Source: Paramecium sonneborni (taxonomy: Eukaryota > Ciliophora > Oligohymenophorea > Peniculida > Parameciidae). From it: DNA of 64,000 nt. Below are positions 1-12,200 of the stretch, piece by piece. The notes under the pieces were generated by a model that was not told the origin of the DNA, made no database searches, and worked only from the letters and a program-made list of their open reading frames with translations. The DNA is taken from NCBI GenBank assembly GCA_905182985.1, contig CAJJDN010000140.1, positions 215,111 through 279,110 on the forward strand, in the 5' to 3' direction. Position numbers and translations under genes: made by a program. Within the stretch, counting starts at the first letter, position 1, and every line of letters begins with the position of its first letter.

Positions 1-1347
1 ACACTTCTAGAAGAATCATAATGGTAGAACTACTAAAAACGTATAGGTAACAAAAAATACAATAATATAAATAGATTCTGAAAGTCTTTCAGAATAGGCA
101 AGGAAAGTGTTTCTAATCCCCACATCATCTACAGAAGAATGGCTGGCCAATTTTACTGAAAAATGTTTACAAGTTGAATTATTTTACAAAGACTCTAATT
201 TTAATACAATTATAGAAACAACTCTAAATTGTGATGATCAATAATTAAAATAAACTTTAGTACTTACATTAGATTACTACACAAATCTAATTACTTTTAC
301 ATTTTTTTTATTATGGAAAGCAATGTGGAATGAAAATTAATAAGACATGACTTTATTTGTTACAATTTCTAATTCAATCACTGAAATTTTAATATTAATG
401 GCATCTTTAAGAGTTAATGAATTCAGAATAGACTCTTAACTCCTCACAATATTTGAATCTGTTGTTTAGCCTTTCCCTGATAAAAATAACTTTAAAGATT
501 GCTTAGATTCTCAAAGAAGCTCATTAACTATTGATATCATACAATAAAAAACATTCATTCCTTTATTGAAACATAATCAAGTATTACCTTGGTCAACTGA
601 TGAAGTTGCTTTTGTTTTAAGTTTTATCAATTAATAGTTTTACACTGATCTTTAAATAAGAAATATTATAATTAAGGGAGGATTAAATAACGTATAATTT
701 TTAATTCTAAATTTAGTACTTTAGAAGAATTAATACAATATCATAATTTATTATATATTCTGTTGTACGCAACCCTTATAAACATGATCGTTAGGATGCT
801 TTAGGATATTGGATTGATTTAGCAGAAAAATTATAATAAAATTATGATCTTGAAGGACTCTTCATTGTTTATAAATATGGAATCCAATTATTATTAAAAG
901 ATTATATTGGAACAATGCCAGTTCTATTTAGAGATTTGAATCGAATCCCTAAAATCAATGCATTTTATGAAGAACATATCAAAGATAATTTTAAAGATTT
1001 TGAAAATCACAAATAACATCTCTATATACCTTCATTTCATAAATTCATAACCTAAATCAAAAGATTTGAATTATAAGTCAAAAATAATAAGAGTCTTTTT
1101 CATAAGATCTCTGATCTAATGTTTTAATTAGTCAAAATTTCTAAAAGACAGTCAATTTTTCACCAATAAATGAGTTTAAAAGTAAACTTACTTCTTAATT
1201 ATTTAGATCTCTGAAAATGAAGAACAAATGATACACTATTTTACTAAGGGAATTGAAAAAGAGTTAGAAACTAATCTATAAATACCCCTTGACAAAGAGA
1301 CTTTGGTGTATATAGAATTGATTAAATTGGCAAAGAATACTCATTGA
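1..1347 (+). CDS. Possible RasGEF-domain protein, 3' part (partial)
   Basis: The frame is open from base 2 to TGA 1345-1347, so the 5' end lies outside the window. Two 25-nt introns (692-716 and 1182-1206) restore one continuous reading frame of about 431 residues. The middle, around HDRQDALGYWIDLAEKLQQ, resembles the helical core of CDC25-type Ras guanine-nucleotide exchange domains (invariant arginine, then an F/WI..A..L helix, then a segment like N-F-N). If so, it would activate a small GTPase at a membrane. The match is by eye and distant. No start ATG is visible in frame before the conserved part, which fits a truncated gene. It is followed by about 70 bp before the duplicated block. Confidence 0.45.
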
Positions 1348-1509
1348 CAAAAACTAAATATGAGTTGTTTCCTATATTTTAATATTTATTAACAATCTAA
1401 TTTAAAAAAGTTATTTCAAGAGAAATCAAATTTTTAGTTATATAAATAATCATATTTAAATTCTATTATTTATAATGAGATATTTAATTTTATATATATT
1501 TCCAAAAAA

Positions 1510-1692
1510 ATGAGTAGTTTAACAAATTCAACAGTGAATTTGGAGTATATAGTGAGGGATAATGAAAAATAATTAACAAATGCAATTTTAACAGCATTTA
1601 TCTTTTTGGAGAATTTTTATGGCTGGCTGTAAAACAAGCATTTAAAAATAAAAAACAAAAAATGGATAGAATCTAAAAATAAAGATATGTGA
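1510..1692 (+). CDS. Small ORF, 60 aa, doubtful (repeated at 2691-2873)
   Basis: ATG 1510 opens 61 codons to TGA 1690-1692. The product has a short hydrophobic stretch (ILTAFIFLENFYGWL) followed by a lysine-rich tail. I recognise no family. It lies between the RasGEF-like gene and the convergent ubiquitin-like gene. It could be a small membrane peptide, an exon of an unrecognised gene or chance. The second copy at 2691-2873 is part of the assembly overlap. Confidence 0.25.
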
Positions 1693-1792
1693 AATGTGAT
1701 AAGTGTATTTAGAATATGAAAAGGTTTCTTTGGAAGTCCAAAAAGCAGTTATATAATAAAAATTTATTATTCGCATATATTTCATGGTATAT

Positions 1793-2054
1793 TCAAAAAC
1801 CTCCTCTTAATTGAATGACCATATGGACAGTATCTCCAGCTTACATTTGAGCATCAGAGATTTTATATTCTTCTTATAAATGTCTTCCCTTAAAGATCAG
1901 CTAAACAATAGAATTGGAATATATATACTTTAAATTATTCTGAGCTGATTCCTTCTTTTTCTTATAATTACATTTTAAGTTATTAAATTGTATTATCAGC
2001 TTCGATATTGTAAGAAACCTTTTTGCCTGCTAATGTTTTAATGAAAATTTACAT
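1793..2054 (-). CDS. Ubiquitin-like modifier, 77 aa (overlap copy 1)
   Basis: One 28-nt intron (1901-1928) splits a 77-codon gene. The product starts MQIFIKTLAGKK and ends VIQLRGGF, collinear with ubiquitin without internal gaps. The beta-grasp core, Leu8, Ile44 and the GG terminus are kept. Lys48 is Arg, Lys63 is Ala and Lys29 is Gln, while Lys6, 11, 27 and 33 remain. Residue 72 is Gln, neither the Arg of ubiquitin nor the Ala of NEDD8. One Phe follows GG and would have to be removed by a protease before activation. It is likely a conjugated modifier, with a dedicated or promiscuous E1. This is the same gene as 2974-3235, present twice only because of the contig overlap. Confidence 0.85.
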
Positions 2055-2222
2055 AAATAAAATAAAATAATAACAATAAATAAATTTAGGGTGGTTATTA
2101 ATAAAAAAGATGATAAGAAGCCTGATAAATACTGTTATTTGTTGATAGAAAGTGGTGGAAGAAATGCAATTAGAAATGAAAATTAAATAAATTAGAGAGA
2201 GAGAAAGATATTGAATAAATAA

Positions 2223-2596
2223 ATGAGTGATTTATATAATTATGAAGTGTAAAAATAATAAATAATTATGATAATAAAGAGAATTAATCTAAATATTTAG
2301 CACAAAATTTAAATTGAATTCAAATTATATAATATTAATGTTAGAGTATCGTTAAAATAACATATAGGTTGTAGTACGAGTAAAGCCTGAATAAGGTTGT
2401 ATTTAGGTAGATGAGTGTGATTCAACAGTTTTATAAATATCGAACAAGTAATATCACTATGATCATGTGATTCCTCCAATGGCTTCATAATAAGATGTAT
2501 TCACATTAATAGGTTAACCATTAATAAATAATGCTTTATAAGGTTATAATGGATGTGTGTTTGCTTATGGATAGACAGGTAGTGGTAAAACTCATA
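2223..2596 (+). other. Truncated duplicate of the kinesin 5' end
   Basis: This has the same start codon, 22-nt intron and sequence up to the P-loop as the kinesin at 3404, stopping at the N. It is an artefact of the unmerged overlap, not a pseudogene. Confidence 0.93.
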
Positions 2597-2597
2597 N
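2597..2597. other. Single-N scaffold join
   Basis: The single ambiguous base marks where two contigs with an 1180-bp identical end were placed end to end. Confidence 0.95.
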
Positions 2598-3777
2598 CAA
2601 GAGAAATCAAATTTTTAGTTATATAAATAATCATATTTAAATTCTATTATTTATAATGAGATATTTAATTTTATATATATTTCCAAAAAAATGAGTAGTT
2701 TAACAAATTCAACAGTGAATTTGGAGTATATAGTGAGGGATAATGAAAAATAATTAACAAATGCAATTTTAACAGCATTTATCTTTTTGGAGAATTTTTA
2801 TGGCTGGCTGTAAAACAAGCATTTAAAAATAAAAAACAAAAAATGGATAGAATCTAAAAATAAAGATATGTGAAATGTGATAAGTGTATTTAGAATATGA
2901 AAAGGTTTCTTTGGAAGTCCAAAAAGCAGTTATATAATAAAAATTTATTATTCGCATATATTTCATGGTATATTCAAAAACCTCCTCTTAATTGAATGAC
3001 CATATGGACAGTATCTCCAGCTTACATTTGAGCATCAGAGATTTTATATTCTTCTTATAAATGTCTTCCCTTAAAGATCAGCTAAACAATAGAATTGGAA
3101 TATATATACTTTAAATTATTCTGAGCTGATTCCTTCTTTTTCTTATAATTACATTTTAAGTTATTAAATTGTATTATCAGCTTCGATATTGTAAGAAACC
3201 TTTTTGCCTGCTAATGTTTTAATGAAAATTTACATAAATAAAATAAAATAATAACAATAAATAAATTTAGGGTGGTTATTAATAAAAAAGATGATAAGAA
3301 GCCTGATAAATACTGTTATTTGTTGATAGAAAGTGGTGGAAGAAATGCAATTAGAAATGAAAATTAAATAAATTAGAGAGAGAGAAAGATATTGAATAAA
3401 TAAATGAGTGATTTATATAATTATGAAGTGTAAAAATAATAAATAATTATGATAATAAAGAGAATTAATCTAAATATTTAGCACAAAATTTAAATTGAAT
3501 TCAAATTATATAATATTAATGTTAGAGTATCGTTAAAATAACATATAGGTTGTAGTACGAGTAAAGCCTGAATAAGGTTGTATTTAGGTAGATGAGTGTG
3601 ATTCAACAGTTTTATAAATATCGAACAAGTAATATCACTATGATCATGTGATTCCTCCAATGGCTTCATAATAAGATGTATTCACATTAATAGGTTAACC
3701 ATTAATAAATAATGCTTTATAAGGTTATAATGGATGTGTGTTTGCTTATGGATAGACAGGTAGTGGTAAAACTCATA
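2598..3777. repeat. Unmerged contig overlap, copy 2 (1180 bp)
   Basis: Identical to 1417-2596 as far as I can read. This copy runs on into the complete kinesin gene, so it is the one to keep. The offset between copies is 1181 bases. Confidence 0.93.
2974..3235 (-). CDS. Ubiquitin-like modifier, 77 aa (overlap copy 2)
   Basis: This is the retained copy of the gene described at 1793-2054, with its intron at 3082-3109. Its start codon is 169 bp from the start of the divergently transcribed kinesin gene, so the two probably share an upstream region. Confidence 0.85.
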
Positions 3778-6266
3778 CATTGATTGGTAATAATGATGGA
3801 TTACTTCCATAATGTTTGTAATATATTTTTGCTTGTTCTATTGAAGATCCTAACACAATAATAAAGGGTTCCTATTTAGAAATCTATAACGAATAAATAT
3901 TTGATCTACTCTCTTCATCTTCGGGTTCTTTATAAATTAGAGAAGATCCAAAAAAAGGAATATATGTAGAAAATTTGATAGCAGCTGTGGTATCAAATTA
4001 TGATGAAGCCATAGCCTTATTAAGAAAAGGGAATTCGAATAGACATATTGCAGCTACTAAAATGAATAGTGAAAGTTCAAGAAGTCATGCAGTATTTTTA
4101 ATTCAATATTCTACTTCGATTTAATAAGATAAATGTGAAGTACATTTATATTCAAAAATGTATTTTGTTGATTTAGCTGGATCTGAACGTTAAAAGACTG
4201 CTTAAACTGAAGGATAAAGATTAAAGGAAACCTAAGCTATCAATAAAAGTTTAACTTAACTTGGATTAGTTATTTATGCTATTGTAGAAAGAGAAAAAGG
4301 AAATAATAAAATACATGTTCCTTTTAGAGATTCTAAATTGACTACTCTTTTAAAGGATTCCTTAGGAGGTAATTCAAAAACATTCATGGTGGCTGCTGTT
4401 AATCCATTACATGAAGAAGAAAGTATATCTACACTAAAATTTGCAGAAAGAGTTAAACAAATTAAAGTCAAAGCTCATGTTAATAAAGAATATTCTGGGG
4501 AAGAAATTACAAAACTTAATCTTCAAATATAATAACTTAAAGAGGAATTACTTAAAAAAACTAGAGAATTAGAAAATGTTTAACCTAGTGATGCCTTATA
4601 ATCGTAATTACATATGTAATTTGATGAAATTCAAAAACTACTTCAATAAATACATTAAAGTGCCATATAAATGGAACTTGAAACTGTTGAAGGTCAATTA
4701 TAAGAATATGCTGAAAAAAAGAGTTACATTATTTAAATTTTAAAATCTTTAAATTTATCATTCAAAGAAGAAGAAACACCTAACTATTAAACTTTGAATG
4801 AAAATATTGAGTATTAAAATAAATTGAAAATACAATTGTTATAATAGGAGGATGTTATTTATAAATTATAAAAAAAAAAAAAAGAATTAGAGTAAAGTAT
4901 TATTGATTAACAATCTGCTCATAAAACCATTCTAGCTTCAACATTAAAAGGATTTGAAGATTAAATCAAAATGAAAGATTATCTTTATGATTAAATCAAA
5001 GAAGATTTAGATTAATTAGAAATTTCTAAAATGACATTGTAACATCAACATGATGAATTAAAAGAAGAAGTTCAATAATATGTTGATAAAATTGAATAAA
5101 TGCAAATTTAATTAGTTCAAAACTAATAACATTAATCAAACATTTATGAAGAAAAGTAGCAAAGTATAATAAAACTTGATTAAGATTTATAAAAATAAAT
5201 TGAATACAACTCCTAATTAAGATTACAATTAGAATAAATTCATGTCGAAATCTTTTAAAACAATTAGGCTTTCTAAGAAGAGACTAATTAATTACATACA
5301 TAAATTGAATAACAACAGTTAGAAATTAATAGATTATCAGAATGGGTCTAATAATTAGAAGTTGAAAATATCAATATTAAATCAAATAATGATTTTAAAA
5401 GAGAATATGATTAATTGACTTAATAATATTCTAATTTAAAAACCTAATATTAGCATTTAGAATAAGAATTGAATTCACTCTAAACTGAGAATTAATATAA
5501 TTTAAGTGTTATAGAAAATCTAGAAATGTCAATAAAATCCTTAGAACTATTTGAAGATAATTGGAAGTAAGAAAATCAATTATATAGAAACACAATTCTA
5601 GACTTGTAAGAAAAACTAAATTAAAAATAAGAAATATTTTTAAACATCCAAAAATAATTTAAATTAGAGAATTGTGAAAATATTATTACTGAATTGAACA
5701 ATAAAACCAATTAGCTTTATAGAAACGAATAAAAATTAAGATAAGAAATATCATAATTGAAGTCAGAACAATAATTATAACTCTAAAAAATACAAATAAG
5801 AGATTAAACTATTTCAGATTTATAAAATGAATTATAAGATTTACAAAAAACTCATAGAACAAGTGAAGTATAGAAATAAATTGAATAAAATGAGAAAACT
5901 TAAAGTTAAAGATAATTGGAGTAAAAGATTGCTACTTTGAAGTTAGAATATGATAAGATTTATAAATCTAAAAATGCATTATTGGTGGAATACACAAAAT
6001 TAGAAAATAATTAAAAAGAATTTGAATCATTTTTAATAATTTTAGAGAAGAAACTATAAGACTATGTATCTAATACCTTTAGAAAAAATAGAGTGATGAG
6101 TTAAGAATAATAAATTTTATATCTGAAAACAACACAAATTAAGCAATCCAAATTTGTGGTAATTGAAGCTTTGGTCGATATTGTTATTGTAAATATTTTA
6201 TAATAAATTTAGTTAGATACAATTGATAGATAGATTAGAACATTTTCCTAAATTAGAATAAATTGA
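3404..6266 (+). CDS. Kinesin-12 (KIF15)-like motor protein, 946 aa
   Basis: ATG 3404, one 22-nt intron (3527-3548), then a single frame to TGA 6264-6266. The N-terminal motor shows the P-loop GQTGSGKT (about residues 109-116), switch [12 protein letters not shown], switch II DLAGSERQ, and [20 protein letters not shown]. The SRSHAVF block and the [12 protein letters not shown] segment are closest in my memory to kinesin-12 (KIF15), a plus-end-directed spindle or cilium-associated motor. From about residue 375 to the end it is a long glutamine- and glutamate-rich coiled coil, and most of its Gln codons are TAA/TAG. The C-terminus is short with no recognised cargo domain. Family assignment as a kinesin is certain; the subfamily is an inference. 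Confidence 0.93.
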
Positions 6267-6392
6267 TAAATGTGTTATACTATAATAAATTAATTATAGA
6301 ATTTTTATAAAAGTCAGATTGGAAGTAATTTATTCTTCTTCCATAATAATAAAAAATAATCTATTTATATTATATAAATATATTATTATATA

Positions 6393-7547
6393 ATGAACAA
6401 AATAAAGATAATAAATGTTATGAAAAATATAATTAGTATAATTAAATATAAATTCGCAACAAAAAAAATAATAGGATTGGGAAGTCCCTTATTAGATATT
6501 TAAGCAGAAGTATCTTAAGAATTTTTGTAAAAATATGGATTAAAATTAAACAATACATTTTTTGCTGAAGAAAAGCATCTTCAATTGTATGAGGAATTAT
6601 TATAAATTCCAACTCATTCTCATGTTCCTGGAGGTATTTATTTTGAGAAATCATAGGGTCTGCATTGAATACAATTCGATTGGCTAGATGGATGGCTTAA
6701 GCATAAAGAGATGAAGTAAAATTTATTGGATGTGTTGGAATGAGAGATAAATTTGCAAAAATGTTAATAGAATCAACAAATTAAGATGGAATAACAGCAT
6801 TATTTGATGAATAACAATATCCAACTGGAAAATGTGCAGTACTTTTATGCAATAAAGATAGGTATTGAATATAAAAATAAATTTAGATGTTTAATTCCTT
6901 TAATAGGGGCATCTGCACATTTAAGTAAAGAATTTGTTGATAAGCATATAGAGGAAGTTAAAACAGCTGCAATATTATTTTGCGAGGTTTATTTTTTATA
7001 TCCAAGAGCAGAATTAACAAAATATGTTTTTAAAGTTGCATAAGAAAGTAATGTAAATACTTGCCTCTCTTTGTCTAGTGTAAATGCAGTGAGTGATAGA
7101 TTTAATGAAATTTTATCAATTTTACCTTATATTGATTATTTATTTGGAAATGAAGAAGAAGTAGGTTAATTTGGAAAAAACTTTGGTTGTAAAGGTAGTC
7201 TAGAATAGATTATGCAAAAGATAGCAGCTTTTAATAAAGTAGGTGTTAGAGATAGAGTTGTTGTTTGCACTTAAGGTCATAAACCTACATTAATTGCTTC
7301 AAAAAATGATTTTTTAAATGTAATTGTAGAAACAGTAGATTCATCAAAAATTGTAGATACAAACAGTGCTGGAGATTCATTTTGTGGAGGGTATTTATTT
7401 AAAATATTTAAAAATAGATTTATAGCTTAATTATTAAATGGACCTGATCTAATTAAATGTGCCAAAGCTGGAAATTATTCTGCAGCTTAGACTATTTAAC
7501 ATGAAGGGAGTACTATACCAAAGTATCAACCAGATTTTAAATGTTGA
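6393..7547 (+). CDS. Adenosine kinase (PfkB/ribokinase family), 368 aa
   Basis: Two introns (23 nt at 6634-6656, 25 nt at 6862-6886) join to 369 codons. The protein carries the PfkB signature near the N-terminus (IIGLGSPLLDI), the substrate motif GGSALNTIRLARWM generated across intron 1, and the C-terminal catalytic motif DTNSAGDSFCGGYL containing the base Asp. It would phosphorylate adenosine to AMP in purine salvage, which matters in ciliates that cannot make purines de novo. The anion-hole motif is usually NGAGD and here is NSAGD, a conservative change. ATG 6393 was chosen as the first in-frame start; ATG 6420 is a possible alternative and would drop nine residues. Confidence 0.93.
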
Positions 7548-7649
7548 TATATAGAATCTAATTGCATGAATATTTTATCAAAATAATATTAATATTTTCT
7601 TATTTCTTATATTTTTGTTTATTACAAATAAATATTTAAAATCAATAAA

Positions 7650-8332
7650 ATGTTTTATTATAGTACTCCAAACAATATGAATTATCATCATCTTGTTCTA
7701 GAAGTAACTTTAAGATAGAATACTACTCTTATCTTAACAAGTGAATGTCCATCTCATTTTTAAGCTTGTTTACTGAAATAAGGAATTAAAATGGATGACT
7801 TAATCAAACAATAAAAACTTTAGTATTATTCTTAAAATATTTAGATAGGATCATAGATTTATTCACTTAAAATTCATTATGGTAAAAAGAAGAATTACCT
7901 TTAACTGAAACAACTCCAAAATTATGGTCAGATCCATAACCTTTCTAAGAAGATCTAATTACTTATTTAAAATAATAAGTTAAATAGAGAGTTGTAATTT
8001 TGGAAAATTTATCATTTTTTGAAATTATGTGTTATGAAAGAAAAATAAAACCTTTAAAAATAATAGAAGAATTATTATCAAAATGTGATTAATTACATAT
8101 TTTTGGTTCTAAATAACCATTAAGTTAAGAAAGTGTTTCTCTTATCAATTTTATTGTTAAGCATTCAATTGCTGTTACAAATTTATTACCTAATTAGTCT
8201 GGATTCTCTAAAGACATTGATGGTTAAATGATCGTAGAAACTAGACATGATTCAGGAATATGTTTTGAAAAATCAATATATTGTTTAGATTAAAACAAAG
8301 TAAATTATTTGAGTGCATTAAAAATGATATGA
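7650..8332 (+). CDS. Elongator complex protein 6 (ELP6)-like, 218 aa
   Basis: A 26-nt intron (7823-7848) is needed to keep the downstream frame open to TGA 8330-8332. The product follows ELP6 in order: a beta strand plus LTSECPSHFQ region like the position that binds the next subunit, VVILENLSFFEI at the Walker-B-like strand, and a C-terminal GFSKDIDGQMIVE resembling GFCRDVHGQL of vertebrate ELP6. ELP6 is an inactive RecA-fold ATPase that forms the ELP4-5-6 ring of Elongator, which modifies wobble uridines in tRNA. Similarity is judged by eye and is moderate; length (218) is slightly below the human protein. Confidence 0.6.
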
Positions 8333-9232
8333 ATATTCAAAAAAATTATTCATTTATTCAAAACTTTTTGCTTTTCTTATTATTCTCTCCTTGCAGAAAT
8401 AAAGCAATTTCTTTTGTTTGTTCTTTTTATTTTTTCTTTTATTTATTCAATATATCAATTTGCTCTTTTTTCTACCATTCTACTTTAAGAAAAGGTTCTT
8501 GTACCCTTCAGCTTTTAATATTCATCTTTAAAACACTTTATCAATATTCCTATTTTTTTAGAATTATCAATTGAGTATCAGTATTATCTCATACTTTATT
8601 GTTATTTATCCACTTATATACTTTTAGTTTCTTATTTGCAAAAGTTCAAACAATTATTATTTAATTAATTTAAAATCTTCTTAATAAAGATTATCTATTA
8701 AATGCTTTAAAAGTATTTTCTCAAAAAAAAGATAATTATTGTTATCTGTATTACTTTGAAGAATTTTGTTGATTGCAAATTCTAACCGATATTTACAAGA
8801 AACTAATCCTCATCTAGTTAATTTGTCTAAAAGTATTAATGTTTAAACATAATTTAATCATCTTAAATAGGTTTAAGTATATTTGTAATTTTTAAGTAGA
8901 TCTATTAAGATTAAGCTAAAATGAATTCACATCTAATTAAAGAAAATAAATATTATTAATTATAAAAAAACAAGAAAATAATATAAAAATTGGTAAATTG
9001 ATAAATTTTACAATTAAAATAAACTAAATTTAGATATTAAAAATCTAAGATTCTTCTATAAACTAATAATATTTTGGAAATATTTATTAAGTTAATAGTT
9101 AAATTCAAATTATATTGTAATGTATTTTAAGTTGAATGTAAATAAAGGTTTTTGATTGAAATTTATTAATATAAATAAAGAAATATTTTAATTTAAATAA
9201 TGTTTGTAATTGAAAATATTATACAGTATTTA
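8333..9232 (+). pseudogene. T-rich stretch with an open hydrophobic frame, probably decayed
   Basis: No gene can be modelled here. One forward frame stays open from about 8328 to TGA near 9000 and reads as alternating hydrophobic segments (for example FLLFVLFIFSFIYSIYQ), but it has no start codon near its 5' end and no recognisable family. TCA triplets in all frames exclude a minus-strand gene. It is either a decayed membrane-protein gene or AT-rich spacer. Confidence 0.25.
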
Positions 9233-12200
9233 TCATTAAAGTTCAAATTCATTTTGATGAGATTTGTGAAATGTATGTCCTTACAATTATATTTATGTTC
9301 CAAAAGATGGCTTATTATGATGAAAACCTACAATATCTTGTGCTGCTGTATTTCTTTTAACACCAATCCTAGTTGATCTGGGAGATTTGCTTGATGAATG
9401 AGGCTTCCTAATATCAGTAGATTAAATTTATGGATCATCACTAAAATAAAAATATAAAAAAAAGAAAATACATAAGTTTTAATCTCCTTTTGATTCTTAA
9501 AGCTTTATTCATAGCAAGATTATTAAATGTATATAATGAAAAAATATTTCCGAAATTTTTCTTTTTTTCCATATTAAATTTGAGAGTTCTAATAACTCTA
9601 GCTACAACAACTTTAGGATTATTCCAACTAAAATAGTACTGAAAATTTTTTAAAACTTCAAAACCCTCTAATTCCATAGATACATATTATTCATCAAATA
9701 TGGGAATAGATAATTCTTAATTTTAAGTATGTGTATGATTATCTAAAATTTTAGTTTTAAGTGTTTTAGCAGTTTTGCTTCTATTAGTTTTAGTTGTTTT
9801 TCTTCTTAATTGATCTCTTTTATCAACAGATTAAACAGATGGGTAGATTGGAATTTCTTATGATAATTCTTTTATATCTTTTAATTTAGATTTTCTAATG
9901 GGGTTTTGAATAGATTATCCTCTTTCTCTAGTATCAACTTAAGTTTAGGAAGAGAAAGGTTTATAGGAATCTTCTTTTTTTTATTTACGAACTACAGTTA
10001 TTTTTTTACCAGGTGTTCTAACAGGTTCAGCTGGATTAGGCAATCCAAGAGAATCATTCTTCATTGAGAATTTGTAGTCTTCTAATTTTTATAAATTTGA
10101 TTAAGAAAAATTAGATGGTGCTTTATCATGAACAGAATCTGTTTATTATTCTTCTTATATAGATACAAGTCTATTATGAAGAGATTCACTTACACCAAAT
10201 CCAGCAGTTTAAATAGTTTATTTAACTTACTTAACTCTTGGTTTATTAGGACTAATACTATCTTTAGAACTATCACTTTCTTATATAGGTTATAAATGAT
10301 TATCTTATGAGTAACTTCTATTTTGAGATTGTTATCTAGATATTTTAGACAGACTTTTAGTGAGTGATGCTAAAGTATTAAATCAAATTACAATATTCTT
10401 ATGGAGATATATCTTATTCATTATCTTCATAAGATACATCAAGTTCATCATCCATAATTGTCACATTGTCTAAAATTTATTTTGTTTAAAAATTTCTAAT
10501 CAATGCCATTGTTTTTTTACAATCTTTAAGTGTCTCAAACTTTTATCGTTCACATTTCCTTTTATATGTTTGATCCCTTTCTTAAAAGATTGGATAATAT
10601 TCTTTTTTCAATATTCTTTCTTGATCTGCCACATAATGTAATACTGGACAATCTTTAATCAAATGAGTGAATTTTTAACAAGAATAACAATTCAACTTAG
10701 ATGGTTGATAATTACTTGATAGAAGTATACTATCTCTTACTTCGCAAAACCTTTCCTCTTGATAATATATCATAATATACCAAATCAAATGGAGTTTATC
10801 CTAATACTATTAGTAATTGTTATCTAGATATTTTGTATGCTCTTGAAAATCCTACACTTTTAGCTGATGCAGTTCTATTCATACCTGTAAAAAATGAATA
10901 TTCACCAAAAGATTATCCTTTTGTGAGATACGAAAGAACTCGCGTATTACTCCCTTGGTTATCATCTTAAAACTAGATACAAACAATGCCCTTTGTAATT
11001 ATATACAAGGCAGCATCATCACAAATACCTTATTATATTATTTAATCTTCAGGAGAAAACCTTACTTCTTCAATCTAAAGTGACAGTTACTTCAAAACCT
11101 TTTGAGAAAACTTTGTTAAGACTTTATTTGTTTTCATTACATTAAAACGAATTTCAAAATTAAGTTCTTCTTATAAACTACTTGACAATTTAGTTGTAAT
11201 TTAAGAAACCTCTTCATCATTAATTTCCTGTTCTTCTTAAAATATATAATCATAATAGTTTCTAATTCGTGATTATAATTCAACTTTAATTTAATTCTTC
11301 ACCAAATATTAATTTAATAAATTGATGCTTTTTTTATATAATACCTATCTAGAATTCAAATTACTTAACATTAATCCTATTGAATTAAAAGAGAAAGCAA
11401 ATACTCCACATGCTAAAAACATACTAAGATTAGCACAAATTCTTTCAGCATTATTTTATGGAGTTAAATCACCATAACCAACTGTAATCATAGTTTATAC
11501 AGCCCAATAAAAGGCATAATTATATTTTGAAAACATATCAGCCTCATTTACATATTCATCTATCCAAGTTAATCTATATCCCTGTTAATAAAAAGCTACA
11601 CCATGCCACAAACATGCAAATAAATGACCAACATACAATACCATAAATAATAATTTTATTAATTCAATGAAATCTTAGTATGTACCAGTCAAATTAAAAA
11701 ACCTAAAACTATTTATATTTCATTTACTCTTCCAATTTATGCACTCTTCCTTGTAATTTAAATAATCTACAAAAATAATATATTGAATATGGACACAATT
11801 GCCATCCTAATTTCTCGCTTGAATTATCAATCTCAAATTCTATTGCAACTAAAAGGGCAGTAAATGAAAACTATTTGTATTTTATATATCTATACCAAAT
11901 CATAAACTGCTTATCCTTCTAAATAATTCATAAATATTTTTCTTCTAGATTTTATTATTACTCCTTTTTCTATATAAGATGTATTGATCACTATTAATGC
12001 ATCAATTATTATTGTTATGAGAAAATAGTTTTCAACATTTTTAACTGAAACTCCGGCAAATACAATTTGTTGATAAATGATACCAAAAGATATATTGAAA
12101 GGAGTCCAAAAAAATACTGTAATTATTGTCAAAATATGAATTATTTACCATCCTATTACTAAATAGCTACTTTAATCTAGAATTGGAAAAAATCTTAACC

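Larger units (their letters stand above)
1417..2596. repeat. Unmerged contig overlap, copy 1 (1180 bp)
   Basis: This 1180-bp block recurs without visible change at 2598-3777, and the two copies are separated only by N at 2597. It contains a small ORF, the ubiquitin-like gene and the first 374 bp of the kinesin gene. The kinesin copy breaks off exactly at the N, which is what an unmerged contig end would do. A biological tandem duplication ending exactly at a gap character is very unlikely. Confidence 0.93.

Noticed and set aside
1793..3235. Genuine tandem duplication of the ubiquitin-like gene (polyubiquitin-like)
   Set aside because: The copies lie in exact 1180-bp blocks split by an N, and the block also duplicates unrelated flanking DNA. 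Assembly overlap explains everything.
8281..8574. A 97-aa hydrophobic ORF readable with the standard code
   Set aside because: It overlaps the 3' end of the ELP6-like gene in another frame, has no TAA/TAG codons by chance only, and consists of T-rich low-complexity sequence.
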